The notes under the pieces: model-generated | What the model saw: only the letters and a program-made list of their open reading frames with translations | The model's database searches: none | What the model was told of the DNA's origin: nothing | Source: Bacteroidota bacterium | GTDB taxonomy: Bacteria > Bacteroidota > Ignavibacteria > Ignavibacteriales > Melioribacteraceae | Length of the DNA: 64,000 nt | Assembly (NCBI GenBank): GCA_018829205.1 | Contig: JAHJUE010000022.1 | Span: 434,001 to 498,000 of the forward strand | Direction of reading: 5' to 3' | Program-made: the position numbers and the translations under genes | In this document: piece by piece, positions 26,857-36,526 of the stretch | Layout: every line of letters begins with the position of its first letter | How positions within the stretch are numbered: the stretch's first letter is position 1

Positions 26857-26888
26857 AAACCTTCGAGATTAATTAATCTCGAAGGTTT
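26857..26888. terminator. Bidirectional rho-independent terminator
   Basis: A perfect 14-base stem (AAACCTTCGAGATT with its complement) encloses a four-base AATT loop. A-rich sequence flanks one side and ATTTTTTT the other. It lies between the convergent epimerase and transglutaminase-like genes and should stop both operons. Confidence 0.93.
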
Positions 26889-26897
26889 ATTTTTTTA

Positions 26898-28316
26898 TCA
26901 ATTCAAATATTCAACATCCATATGGTAATCCCATTTATCGAAATAAAGATTACCTCCCTTCCATTCAACTTCGCCGCGTTGGAAATCGACGGTTTCACTT
27001 CTGGGATAAATTTTAGCGGGATACAAATCTGATGAGTAATCATCATTAACAATAAAATGATATGCGTCCAATCCGCCAAGGAAAAACCATCTTACATCTT
27101 CGTCATCAGAATCCGTTAATCCGAACGATTGATCAACGGGAACCCATCCGTAGCCTTCAAGATACATTTCCGCCCAATCATGCAGATTTAAACTACCGGG
27201 ATGAAGCATCCACCCACTCTGCCATTTGGTCGGGATTCCGTTATATCTTGCTAAAGTCATAAATGTTAATGTTTTAATTCCGCAGTCGCCGTGACCGTTT
27301 GTAATGCAGTAGTCCGAAATATTATCAATTGTTGAATATTCTCTTGCGCCTGCCCATGGAATATTGTCATTTATCCATTTGTATATTTTTTTTGCAATTG
27401 CAAATTTATTTGTTTCGTCACCTGCAATTTCCTTCGACAAATCTTTGATTTTATTAGTGAATACTATATGAGGCGCTCTTTCAGCAGTAAATTCTTTATA
27501 TAAATCCGAATCAGTTTTATATGGTTTAACACTATCAACTTGAATTCCTGTCCATTCATTCAAGCCGGTAAATTCTAATGAATATTCAAAAACAGTCGGC
27601 TCACCCTTAACGGATTCTTTTTCCAAATAAATAGTGCGCTGCATAATGCTGTTCGGTGCTATTATATAATTACCTGAATTAACCGAAATCAATTTTATAT
27701 CGGTCTGTCTCTTATAACCTTTTCTGGGGAAAGGCAGCCAGCATCTTATTATTTCCCCTTCCGGCACTGCATCCGCATCAACGGTTAACTTATAATTGAT
27801 TTTCATTTTCTGCGGTTTCACCAAAGAGACATTTTTATTTTTTGCTTCGTTTATAACTTCGGGCAGATAAGCTTCCAGAAATTCATCAAGTTTGTCTTTC
27901 TTGTCCCCTTCAATTTCAATTTTTCTTTTCTTGGCTTCTTTATTAATCCTGAATAAGTTTGTATGCGACCTGTTGAAATAATATTTTTCGCCGTCGATAA
28001 CCTTATACTCAAGACTTCCGTCTTCTTCCCATTTTTTAATATCAGTTCCGGAAATATCAGGATAATAATTTTTTATATATTCGATTATATCTTTTTCGGT
28101 TTTTCTGAAATCTTTGCGGATTCTATCCATTTTCTCTTTTTCAAAATTTAGATTATATAATTCGGTTTCGCTTAAATTTCCGTTAAGAATTATTTCATCA
28201 ATTAATTTTGAAGCTTTAGTAAAATCACCGTTTGAAATTTTCTCGTTTATATCCTGATATTTTGTCTGGGCTGAAATAATTGTCATAAAGCAAATTACCA
28301 TAATTAATGTTTTCAT
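26898..28316 (-). CDS. Exported transglutaminase-like cysteine protein
   Basis: The 472-residue protein has a signal peptide ending ISAQ and a helical, charged region to about 170. A beta-rich domain follows at about 170-280 (INYKLTVDADAVPEGEI), then a transglutaminase core. The triad is C345 (GHGDCGIKTL), H379 (NLHDWAEMY) and D395 (VPVDQSFG). In bacteria such proteins usually act as cysteine peptidases or amidases, not crosslinkers. Its place at the end of the peptidoglycan operon suggests it works on stem peptides in the periplasm, but the substrate is inferred. It terminates at the shared hairpin at 26857. Confidence 0.85.
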   Translation of the reverse strand: MKTLIMVICFMTIISAQTKYQDINEKISNGDFTKASKLIDEIILNGNLSETELYNLNFEKEKMDRIRKDFRKTEKDIIEYIKNYYPDISGTDIKKWEEDGSLEYKVIDGEKYYFNRSHTNLFRINKEAKKRKIEIEGDKKDKLDEFLEAYLPEVINEAKNKNVSLVKPQKMKINYKLTVDADAVPEGEIIRCWLPFPRKGYKRQTDIKLISVNSGNYIIAPNSIMQRTIYLEKESVKGEPTVFEYSLEFTGLNEWTGIQVDSVKPYKTDSDLYKEFTAERAPHIVFTNKIKDLSKEIAGDETNKFAIAKKIYKWINDNIPWAGAREYSTIDNISDYCITNGHGDCGIKTLTFMTLARYNGIPTKWQSGWMLHPGSLNLHDWAEMYLEGYGWVPVDQSFGLTDSDDEDVRWFFLGGLDAYHFIVNDDYSSDLYPAKIYPRSETVDFQRGEVEWKGGNLYFDKWDYHMDVEYLN

Positions 28317-28372
28317 TTATATACCTTTATTAAATACCTTTAATTTTTCCCGGCAATAGTAACTCGGACTTT

Positions 28373-29488
28373 TTATAATTTTATGAAAATTTGTTTTCTA
28401 TATAAAAGCCAGATCAAGAACAGCCACAATAAAATATATGATACTGCAAACAACAGAGAAGCGTTTATTGGACTGGCAATCGGCAGATAAACATTATTAA
28501 ATATAAATGTTTTTAAAGCGATTTCTTCACCGTTACTGCCTGTAATTTTTATTATGCCCATCAATTTTGCCATTAAACCCGAAAGAGCAAATACCGTTAT
28601 TGCGTTTGTTCCGTATATATGAAAAGGTTTTGTCCACCATTTGTATCCTTTAACATCAATAAGCCAATAACAAACTGCTAAAAATACTAATGCCATTCCT
28701 CCGGTATAAACTACATAAGAACTTGTCCATAAACTTTTATTAATTGGAAACCAAAAATCCCAAATATATCCGAGAGTCATTAATATATTTCCGTAAAAAA
28801 ACATATATAATGTTTTTAAGGTTTTATCATCTCCGCTTTTTAACAAATAGCCTGTAAGTACTCCTAAAAGCGCCGTGCCTATTGCGGGAATTGTTCCTAG
28901 AATTCCTTCGGGATCCCAGGTTTTAGAGTAACTCCATAAATGCCCGTTTAATAATAATCTGTCAATCCAGGCGCCCAGGTTTGCAGAAGGTTCAAGGCTG
29001 GGAGAGCCGACACCGGGAACCGGAATTAAAGTCATCATCCCCCAATATGAAAGGAGCAATGCAGAAATTACATAAACGATATTTTGTTTTTTCACATTTA
29101 GGAAAATAATAGAGGTAAAAAAATAAACAACAGCGATACGCTGAAGCACGCCGGGAATTCTAATTGTACTTAAATTAAAAAACGGGAAGCCCGCCAAAAA
29201 CATACCTACTAGGAAAATACTTAAGCTTCTTCGAATCAGTCTTTTATAAACTTCTATATTGTTTCCGTTATCCCTGTATTTGGAAAGAGAAATTGTTGTT
29301 GTAACGCCTACAATAAATAAAAAGAACGGAAATATAAGATCGGTGGGTGTGCAGCCGTTCCACTCGGCGTGTCGCAGCGGCGGATAAATATCTGACCACG
29401 AACCGGGATTGTTTACCAGAATCATTCCTAAAATTGTAATTCCCCGGAACACGTCAAGCGATAAAAGTCTCTCTGTTTTCTTTTCCAT
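28373..29488 (-). CDS. NagX/HGSNAT-like multispanning membrane protein (possible MurNAc transporter or acyltransferase)
   Basis: This 371-residue protein with about ten hydrophobic helices begins RLLSLDVFRGITILGMILVNNPG and has HAEWNGCTPTDLIFPFFLF. Both are typical of the heparan-alpha-glucosaminide N-acetyltransferase/NagX (DUF5009, YeiB-related) group. In that group a loop histidine passes acetyl groups across the membrane onto a glucosamine. In other Bacteroidota a membrane protein encoded beside murQ and murK has been assigned as the MurNAc transporter MurT, and I believe it belongs near this group. Either transport of MurNAc/GlcNAc or sugar N-acetylation would fit this locus. The sequence does not decide. 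Confidence 0.8.
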   Translation of the reverse strand: MEKKTERLLSLDVFRGITILGMILVNNPGSWSDIYPPLRHAEWNGCTPTDLIFPFFLFIVGVTTTISLSKYRDNGNNIEVYKRLIRRSLSIFLVGMFLAGFPFFNLSTIRIPGVLQRIAVVYFFTSIIFLNVKKQNIVYVISALLLSYWGMMTLIPVPGVGSPSLEPSANLGAWIDRLLLNGHLWSYSKTWDPEGILGTIPAIGTALLGVLTGYLLKSGDDKTLKTLYMFFYGNILMTLGYIWDFWFPINKSLWTSSYVVYTGGMALVFLAVCYWLIDVKGYKWWTKPFHIYGTNAITVFALSGLMAKLMGIIKITGSNGEEIALKTFIFNNVYLPIASPINASLLFAVSYILLWLFLIWLLYRKQIFIKL

Positions 29489-29539
29489 GGATACTCTGAT
29501 TAAATTAATGAACCAGTTGACTAATTTGTAAGAATTTTT

Positions 29540-30886
29540 CTATTCGTAAAGTTTTTTAATCTCGGCATTAGTGAAATAATGAAGCAGTATTTTATCATAA
29601 GGGAATCCCTTTTCACCCATTACTGCGGCGCCTATTTGACATAAACCTACTCCGTGTCCCCATCCCGCTCCGATAAGTATAAATTTACCCGGTATATTGT
29701 TTTTAATATCATGTTTTTCAATTATAAACGCGGAGCTGTACAAATGTGATTGCGAAAGAGTTTTTCTTATTATTAATTCCTTCCCGATTGTTAATGATTT
29801 TTTAGTTCCTATAATTTTTAATTCTATCAGTCTCCCTGATACTCCTCTTTTTATGGGTAATAAGTCCAGTATGCTTCCAAAATCAATTCCCAAATTTTTA
29901 TTAATCAAGGATGATATTTCTTTTTGGGAATATTCAATTTTCCACCGGTAAAAATCTTTTGTGCTTTGATCAAAATCAACAAGTATCTGCGATAATACTT
30001 TTTCATCAACAGTATTGCAGAAAGCGGGAGGATTTCCTTTAATCCATTTAACGGCTTCAATTTCATTTGTCAAATCCAAACCGCTGTTTTTTTCCGCGGG
30101 AATATTATCAACAACTTTTTTCAGGTAAGGATGTTCTACGGGTTCCCACACATTTTCGAAATTTTCGGATATCCCCCCGCATGATTTCGAATATCTCGCG
30201 TCGCAGATTTTATTGTTATACATTAGAAGCATGCCGCGCGTAAACTCAATAGCTTTCTTCGATTTCTCATCATAAATTTTTGTTATACCCTGGTAGCGCT
30301 GGCAATGGTCGTCGGCGCATACATCATATAAATCATGATCTTCTCTATCGAACCATTTAATAAGTTTCTCGTCATTTTCAATAAAACCCGGTGGTGTATT
30401 TCCCGATTCCTTTAACTCTCTGCTTTTTTCAATCTGCGCTATCAGCCAGCTTCTTGAAATAATAGAGTGCGCTTTTAATAATTCTTCGGAGCTTGTAGCG
30501 CTCATTTCCGAAGAGATAACGCTTGTTAAATATTCCTCAACCGGGATAATATTAACGGCGGTTAATTTATTATTTTCTTTTATAATTTTCAGCGAACCTT
30601 TGAATTTCTGATCTTCCTTTTTCTGCCAATGAAATTTTATTCCTATTACAACATCTTTTATTAAAAATGAATCCGCGTTAAAATCAGCAGGTTTAAATAC
30701 AGATCCGTCGGGGATAATTAGTACGGAGCCGGAATAAATTAATTTGATCAATCCGTCTTCATGTATTACTCTTAATACGCCTGTAATTTCTTTATCGATT
30801 TCCTTGCAGTTAAAATTTCCGTCTAATTCAAATACTATTTCATTTTCATTAAGAATTGCAACGCTAACTTCCGGTTCTTTCATCAT
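29540..30886 (-). CDS. SpoIID/LytB-domain protein
   Basis: The 448-residue protein has a SpoIID core with TSVISSEMSATSSEELLKAHSIISRSW, a CDARYSKSCGGISE segment and the closing GWGHGVGLCQIGAAVMGEKG. SpoIID proteins of sporulating bacteria are lytic transglycosylases acting on strands stripped of peptides, and the LytB branch enhances amidases. Either would suit a locus with two amidases. About 110 N-terminal residues form a separate domain, and cysteines cluster near CADDHCQRYQG. No signal peptide is visible in this reading, which begins MMKEPEVSVAIL, so its location is uncertain. It follows the lipoprotein amidase by 43 bases in the same operon. Confidence 0.87.
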   Translation of the reverse strand: MMKEPEVSVAILNENEIVFELDGNFNCKEIDKEITGVLRVIHEDGLIKLIYSGSVLIIPDGSVFKPADFNADSFLIKDVVIGIKFHWQKKEDQKFKGSLKIIKENNKLTAVNIIPVEEYLTSVISSEMSATSSEELLKAHSIISRSWLIAQIEKSRELKESGNTPPGFIENDEKLIKWFDREDHDLYDVCADDHCQRYQGITKIYDEKSKKAIEFTRGMLLMYNNKICDARYSKSCGGISENFENVWEPVEHPYLKKVVDNIPAEKNSGLDLTNEIEAVKWIKGNPPAFCNTVDEKVLSQILVDFDQSTKDFYRWKIEYSQKEISSLINKNLGIDFGSILDLLPIKRGVSGRLIELKIIGTKKSLTIGKELIIRKTLSQSHLYSSAFIIEKHDIKNNIPGKFILIGAGWGHGVGLCQIGAAVMGEKGFPYDKILLHYFTNAEIKKLYE

Positions 30887-30929
30887 AATTCTTTACTCAT
30901 TAAATATTTTATTAAAACATTTATTAAAA

Positions 30930-33926
30930 TTATTTATTCATCATAAAGTTTAGTACAAATTTCATTACTTCTTTCTGTTTATCATAACCTAAGATTGTCT
31001 CAAAAGGAAAGCCGAATGCTACCACTCCGTAATTCCCTTTATAAGCGGTTGCAGCGCTTATTTGGTTTTCGGAATATCTAAGTATTGTTTTACTTCCTAA
31101 AGTTTCACCCAGCGCATCCGGAGCTTCAACCGCGTATATTGAATCATTCAGATCGGTATTAAATTCCAAATTAAAATCTTTTGGAAAAACCAATTCATTG
31201 TTGGAATATAATTTCCCAGTTTTAACCGCATGATCGGTTGCGAGTCTGAACTTTAAATAATTTTTTCCGAATTCGGCATCTTTATGATTATTAGGTTTGT
31301 TTCTGAATAAATCGGTGCCAATATAAGCACCCGAGACAAATAAGCTGCCTCCGTTATTAAGGTAATCGGATATTTTAGATTTAAGCGGATCGGGGAAAGT
31401 TTCGAATTGCATGCCGTATTTGGTATCCGAGTATTCGGCCGGCCACTGAGTTGTTTTTTCTTCGCCCATAATTAAATCGACAAAACGGTAGCCGTTTAAA
31501 TTAATCTGTCCGTCCCAAACCGCTTCATCGCTTGCGGATACAAATGCATAACCGTTTGCGGCTATTGCTTTTCCGTGAACATAGGGATAATCAAAAGTAT
31601 TGCCGGCTATAATTTTGGTTTCATAATCGGCGTAACTTGCGCCGTGTCCCGGCATATCGTCCGATGTCCAATCAAGCGAAGGATTAAAATTATGCTGAAG
31701 TCCGGTAAAACATAAATCATATTTATCCGGCACGCCTGCGTCAATATTATTTAAGTAACCGGTAAAGAATTCACTTTTAATATTTGCCGGACCCGATACT
31801 CTGTCAAATCCGTTAATAATCAGAACAGGTTTTATATCCTTTCCCAAACTGCAGACGGATAAAATTTCAGAAGGGAAACTTTCTCCTCCGTCATTAATTG
31901 CGGTGACCTTAAAACCGTAGATTACATTTTCTTTTGTATCCGTAAATGTAAAAGTAGTATCATTAACAAGAGTGCCGTTATCAAACCCGGAATTACCAAT
32001 CCTTCTATACACAATATATTTATCCGCCTCAGCGGTAGGTTCAATTTCATCAGATTGAGGTTTCCACGATAATTTTACAAAGCCGTTTTTATTAAGCTCT
32101 GTGTAAAAATTTGTAACCGGCAGGGGCTGTATTACGTAATTAAGATTATTCTGCCCCGCGATAAATTTAACCGCGGATTTGTAAATCGAGCGTGCGATAT
32201 CAAATCTATACCTTGGATCAAGCTGAAATTTGCTGTCATAAAAATTTTGATGCGAAAGCAATTCAAGCAGCACAGATGGGACATTTAATCTTGTAGCCTC
32301 ACTGTATCTTGCGTCCCGCAATGATCTTCTCGTCCATAACGAATCGTACTTAATTCTAATATCGTCAACAATCTGCGTCTGCAGAATATCGGCTAAATCT
32401 CTATTAGCCATTCTTGAAATTCCGTCGGGGAAGAATTGTGATGAATCAATATCGGTTGTACTATAGATTGATAGTGTGCCGATTGCTGAATCATTACGAG
32501 TAATTCCGGCGTCGGTGTGAAATGCGAGCGACAAATCAACAGGAATTCCCAAACCTTTAACTTCACGGTTTTTATTTGGACCGTAAGGCGCGCCGACAAG
32601 ATAATTTACCCACTCGCCTCTTGATTGATAGTCGTCATTATAATCAAGCGTATCGCCGTTAATATTATAAATTAGAGTATCGGGCATACCTGAATACTGA
32701 AGGAAATATCTCGCGCCTTCCATAAATTTGGGGAATCCGCTTGTTCTGCCGCCGCGTTCAATAACTCCCATTCCCCCGCCGAAACGCACCGCGTCTGCCG
32801 ATACAAATTTTCCTATTTCCGCGCTTTTGTTATCAAGAACAACTTTACCGGTATTTGGATTTGAACCTTTGGCAAATTTAAATTCACCCAAATAAATCCA
32901 TGTATTTCCGCCGATCTGCTGATTGACTTCAAATTCCGTAATGCCGCCTGTATGAAATACAGTATAATGAGCGTCAGTTACATTATTACCGGATGAGTTA
33001 TAACTTATATAAACGGAGTATTCTCCTTCTTCAGGAATATCAGGGATATAACTTACTGAAGCCCCGGCTTCTAATTCAGAGTTTGTTATTAAATGTGTAC
33101 CGTAATTAAATGGATTGTAATTCCCGGGATACGGCTGACTGCCCAAAGCAAAAGCGTTCCCGCTTCCTTTAATCCATCTATTATATTGACCGTTTACGAA
33201 AACAAAACCGTTGTTTTCAGAATCGTTATCAACAACAACTTCATTTGTCTGAGTATCTCTTTCACGGGGAAGAAAAACATTTGCCCCGGCATTTTCAAGC
33301 ATCGGAACAAGATAAGGATTTGTAAAAGCCAAAGGACCCAAATCCTCAATCATCTGAAATAATCGGGCTCTCTGCCACATCCATCTATCAAGTTTGGAAT
33401 TATAATATCGTCCGTGACTAGGCCAAAGTGCAATATTTCTTCCGCTTAGTCCGAGGGAAGGAATAAATGTTCTGCTTATGTTTCTAACAACGCTTTGGGG
33501 TCTGTTTATAGATTGAGTACCCAACCGGGAAGTATCTTTTTTTATTTTATCTCTGTAAAAGTTAGGGATTAATTCTTCAACCGGGACTCCGAGCGATAGT
33601 ATCTGCAAATCGTAATTTGAAAATTTTTCGCCTAAATAATTTTTAATACCGGAATAGATTTTTTCAACTGAATCTTCCCTGTAATATTGATTTGAAAATT
33701 CTTTATTCGAGGTGATTATAATTTTTGAAGAAATGCTGTCGATACTAAAATCTGTAAACCTTGTTCCGGGGGGCACTTTGAAACTGAAATTATTTTCTTT
33801 AATTAAATATTGCAGATCGGTAAGCAGCTCCGGCAGGTCTTTATCTAATCCGGGTTTTTGAACTTCAACCACACCTGTACACGATACCATAAAAAGAACG
33901 AGTAAAACTTTTAAGATATTTTTCAT
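30930..33926 (-). CDS. Lipoprotein N-acetylmuramoyl-L-alanine amidase with golvesin/xanthan-lyase-type binding domain
   Basis: The 998-residue lipoprotein has lipobox LFMVSC with the acylated C16. The amidase_3 domain is split around an inserted module. Zinc-binding parts include LWPSHGRYY near 170 and LAFHTDAG near 480, with the acidic VPSVLLELLSHQN near 560. The insert at about 240-390 (GSGNAF, VSYIPDIPEEGEYSVYISY, YHTVF-like DAHYTVFHTGG) matches the golvesin C-terminal/xanthan-lyase CBD-like domain seen in Bacteroidetes proteins often misnamed xanthan lyase. FnIII and a jelly-roll or Rossmann-like C-terminus follow. It should cut peptides from MurNAc at the outer membrane. The gap upstream holds a palindromic repeat and may contain a second promoter. 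Confidence 0.85.
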   Translation of the reverse strand: MKNILKVLLVLFMVSCTGVVEVQKPGLDKDLPELLTDLQYLIKENNFSFKVPPGTRFTDFSIDSISSKIIITSNKEFSNQYYREDSVEKIYSGIKNYLGEKFSNYDLQILSLGVPVEELIPNFYRDKIKKDTSRLGTQSINRPQSVVRNISRTFIPSLGLSGRNIALWPSHGRYYNSKLDRWMWQRARLFQMIEDLGPLAFTNPYLVPMLENAGANVFLPRERDTQTNEVVVDNDSENNGFVFVNGQYNRWIKGSGNAFALGSQPYPGNYNPFNYGTHLITNSELEAGASVSYIPDIPEEGEYSVYISYNSSGNNVTDAHYTVFHTGGITEFEVNQQIGGNTWIYLGEFKFAKGSNPNTGKVVLDNKSAEIGKFVSADAVRFGGGMGVIERGGRTSGFPKFMEGARYFLQYSGMPDTLIYNINGDTLDYNDDYQSRGEWVNYLVGAPYGPNKNREVKGLGIPVDLSLAFHTDAGITRNDSAIGTLSIYSTTDIDSSQFFPDGISRMANRDLADILQTQIVDDIRIKYDSLWTRRSLRDARYSEATRLNVPSVLLELLSHQNFYDSKFQLDPRYRFDIARSIYKSAVKFIAGQNNLNYVIQPLPVTNFYTELNKNGFVKLSWKPQSDEIEPTAEADKYIVYRRIGNSGFDNGTLVNDTTFTFTDTKENVIYGFKVTAINDGGESFPSEILSVCSLGKDIKPVLIINGFDRVSGPANIKSEFFTGYLNNIDAGVPDKYDLCFTGLQHNFNPSLDWTSDDMPGHGASYADYETKIIAGNTFDYPYVHGKAIAANGYAFVSASDEAVWDGQINLNGYRFVDLIMGEEKTTQWPAEYSDTKYGMQFETFPDPLKSKISDYLNNGGSLFVSGAYIGTDLFRNKPNNHKDAEFGKNYLKFRLATDHAVKTGKLYSNNELVFPKDFNLEFNTDLNDSIYAVEAPDALGETLGSKTILRYSENQISAATAYKGNYGVVAFGFPFETILGYDKQKEVMKFVLNFMMNK

Positions 33927-33972
33927 ATTCGCACTTAAATTTTGAGACAGCTCCGGTAAGTGTTTTTTCTAA

Positions 33973-34029
33973 GTGCCTTAGCGGTTTTAATACATCTCTA
34001 AATTAAAATAAACCTTTCCGCCAAGGCAC
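33973..34029. repeat. Palindromic intergenic repeat (GTGCCTTAGCGG type)
   Basis: GTGCCTTAGCGG at 33973-33984 faces CCGCCAAGGCAC at 34018-34029, with one mismatch and a 33-base AT-rich loop. The arm sequence resembles the CTTWGTGCCTTAGTGGT-style intergenic repeats I recall from many Bacteroidota-group genomes. It lies in the 168-base gap between the NagB-PIG-L and lipoprotein amidase genes, which otherwise holds nothing I can identify. Confidence 0.65.
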
Positions 34030-34094
34030 AAATAATTAAGGGGACTACTCAATTAAGAAAATAGTTTTTTAAGAACAACCTTGAAAAAAAGATT

Positions 34095-36476
34095 CTATTC
34101 GGTAATCTTTTTTAAATCTCTTGTATGTTTATAAAACTCCTCAAGGCTTAATTCGCGAAGGAAACAGATTCCTTTAGCCGCTCTTATTCTCGGATGTTCA
34201 TGTTTAAGGAAAAAATCTTTGCCAAGACTTTCTCTTAATATATTATACTGTTCAACATTTATTTTCTGAACGAGTCTGTTAAATGGTCCGTCGTATTCCC
34301 AGCTCGGGAAACTGGCGTCTTTCTGCGAACCGAAACTTTTCATAAAAGTGTTTTCCAATATAGCGAATGAGTTTAAACTAACCGGCACATAAATATTCGC
34401 TTCGGCGGGATGAAAACGGTACCAGACATTCCTATAACCCCAGACTTTAATATTGCTGTTTCCCGAATGTTTCTCATAAAGTTTTAATGCTTCAGAAATT
34501 GCCTGCATAACTTTATAATGCGTATCCGGTCCGCTGCCTTCGGGGTCGAATGCGACCGATACTATAGTAGGATTAATTTTTTTAAGAAGCTCAAATACCG
34601 GGAGAACGTCTCTATCCATTTCAGGCTGCTCGGTAAAGATTTCACCCTGATAAAATCCAAGTCGAAGGTGAGAAACATCCTCAACGCTGAAACCGTAATA
34701 TCCCCAGAAAATTTCGCTTTCAAATTCGCGCTGCATGCCTTTTAACTTTTGTACATGCGCTATATCTTTCTTGCCGGGGTATTGAGTTTTAAAATAGTTA
34801 ATTAATTCGTTTACCCTGTCTTTAAGATACACTTGATTATCTTCGTCATAAATTTCGACAATATTTCTTAAAAGCCTTCTCGATATAGCTTCATTCTGCA
34901 ACGTTCTGCTGTGCGCGGCAACGCCGTCGAGATACTGCATTACGTCCCGGTTTTTTCCTTCAATATTCATTTTATCAAAATATTTTTCCTTGAATCTTTT
35001 ATCGAAAATTCCCGCGTTTAAAAACGACGCTAAATTTTCCATCAGTCCAAGCATAAAAGAGTTTGTAACCGCCGTAAAGCCGCTTGTTAAATATGTAAAG
35101 TGATGCTGGTTTAAAGGAGTTCTAACCAGATGAGTTATATAAGGAAGATACGCCAGTTCAATATCATCGTGATGCGGAGCTGTATGCAGAATAACCTGGT
35201 TTTCAACAACCTTACGCCCCATGTCAAGCCGTTTAATTAAATTATCTTCAATCTCTTTTGTAATCTGCGCCGGTGTTTGTTTAAGCGTGTTAAGCACAAA
35301 ATTAGTGATTTTGCTCTCTTTAAAATCCTCTTTTGTTAAATCCGATAAACATTTATTCTTTTCTATGGCAAGATTTATAACGCTTCTTTCAATTGAAGCC
35401 TGCGATAACGGAGATTCGAGAGTAGCGTCAATATATCTTCTTTCAGCTAATCTTAAAGCTGCGCCGTGCGTTAGATAGAATCTCGCGTTTTTTAATTTCT
35501 GCAGTGCGGTAGCCGGATATTTATTTGAAACGGAATTCTGAATAGAATCTCTTACTATATTCGCTTTAGCTTCACCGGCGGCAATTATTATTGCAGTTGC
35601 CTCTTTATTGTAGCAGATAGTCTCAAGACCGATTGTAATCACCAGCCTGTTTTTCGCGATTTCGACACCGCCTAAATCCGTTGCCGCGGCAGCTTGTGTT
35701 TCATAATTCGTTTCAATTAATCTCGTTGTTGAAAAGTGATCGCTGCCTTGAACATTAAAACCAATGTGCCCGTCCGGACCAATACCTCCAAGAAAGAAAC
35801 CAATACCTCCCAGAGAGCGTATCTTGCGTTCGTAGTTTGAACAGTATTCATCAACATTTTCAATAGTTTCTTTCTGCAGTCTTTCAATTCTTGTGCTTGC
35901 CCATCTTGTTCTAAGTGAAAGATCAACTTTTTTCTCGGGGAATATGTCATTCAAGTGCAAATTCTCTGGAGTCGGGATTTCATTTATATTCAGCAGTAAA
36001 GCTTTTTTAGGATTTAATCCCCACAAACGGAAATAATAGTTTTGAATATAGTAGTAAAAACTGTTGTGCTGATTTACGTCGATAGGATAAAACTCGTCAA
36101 TTTGAACAAAATGAAGATTTTCCAAACTTGGTTTATTTGATGAATTAATGCCTGCTTCTTTTAAGATATTTTGAATGTCTTTTTTGTCCCATTCTTTTAA
36201 TATTTTAGCTACCCATTTAATAAAATGTTCGGGGGTTTTACCCGTAGGAAGCGACATTACGCCTTCGGGATTTTCAATCACCCATTCAATAAATCTTAAC
36301 GCCGTTAGTTTTCCTAGTTCGGGGAAACTGCCGACCTGAATTACCGGAATTTTTTCCGTAGGTTTATACTGCAGTTCTTTACCCGAAGCGTTTAAGTAAA
36401 ACTGTTCAACATTGGAGTACAGTTTTTGTCCCTTAATATCATTCTCTTTTTTTTGTTTGGCTGGAGGCATTTTCAT
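34095..36476 (-). CDS. nagB: Glucosamine-6-phosphate deaminase fused to a PIG-L deacetylase-like domain
   Basis: The 793-residue cytoplasmic fusion has a NagB-like isomerase domain at 40-350. It contains LPTGKTPE, D127/E128 (HFVQIDEFY) and D235-x-H237 (GIGPDGHIGFN). The glutamate that normally follows in NagB (FNEP) is replaced here (FNVQ). Residues 425-790 are a PIG-L/LmbE domain with zinc and base residues H435-x-D437-D438 (APHHDDIE) and a likely third ligand H653 (GPDTHYKV). NagB turns GlcN-6P into fructose-6P plus ammonia. PIG-L enzymes deacetylate GlcNAc groups, so the fusion could take GlcNAc-6P through both steps. This fusion recurs in Bacteroidota. It lies between the two amidase genes in the minus operon. 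Confidence 0.9.
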   Translation of the reverse strand: MKMPPAKQKKENDIKGQKLYSNVEQFYLNASGKELQYKPTEKIPVIQVGSFPELGKLTALRFIEWVIENPEGVMSLPTGKTPEHFIKWVAKILKEWDKKDIQNILKEAGINSSNKPSLENLHFVQIDEFYPIDVNQHNSFYYYIQNYYFRLWGLNPKKALLLNINEIPTPENLHLNDIFPEKKVDLSLRTRWASTRIERLQKETIENVDEYCSNYERKIRSLGGIGFFLGGIGPDGHIGFNVQGSDHFSTTRLIETNYETQAAAATDLGGVEIAKNRLVITIGLETICYNKEATAIIIAAGEAKANIVRDSIQNSVSNKYPATALQKLKNARFYLTHGAALRLAERRYIDATLESPLSQASIERSVINLAIEKNKCLSDLTKEDFKESKITNFVLNTLKQTPAQITKEIEDNLIKRLDMGRKVVENQVILHTAPHHDDIELAYLPYITHLVRTPLNQHHFTYLTSGFTAVTNSFMLGLMENLASFLNAGIFDKRFKEKYFDKMNIEGKNRDVMQYLDGVAAHSRTLQNEAISRRLLRNIVEIYDEDNQVYLKDRVNELINYFKTQYPGKKDIAHVQKLKGMQREFESEIFWGYYGFSVEDVSHLRLGFYQGEIFTEQPEMDRDVLPVFELLKKINPTIVSVAFDPEGSGPDTHYKVMQAISEALKLYEKHSGNSNIKVWGYRNVWYRFHPAEANIYVPVSLNSFAILENTFMKSFGSQKDASFPSWEYDGPFNRLVQKINVEQYNILRESLGKDFFLKHEHPRIRAAKGICFLRELSLEEFYKHTRDLKKITE

Positions 36477-36526
36477 ATCCCGCTTTATAATTATTTATAC
36501 AATATTTTTATTTTTATGATAATATT

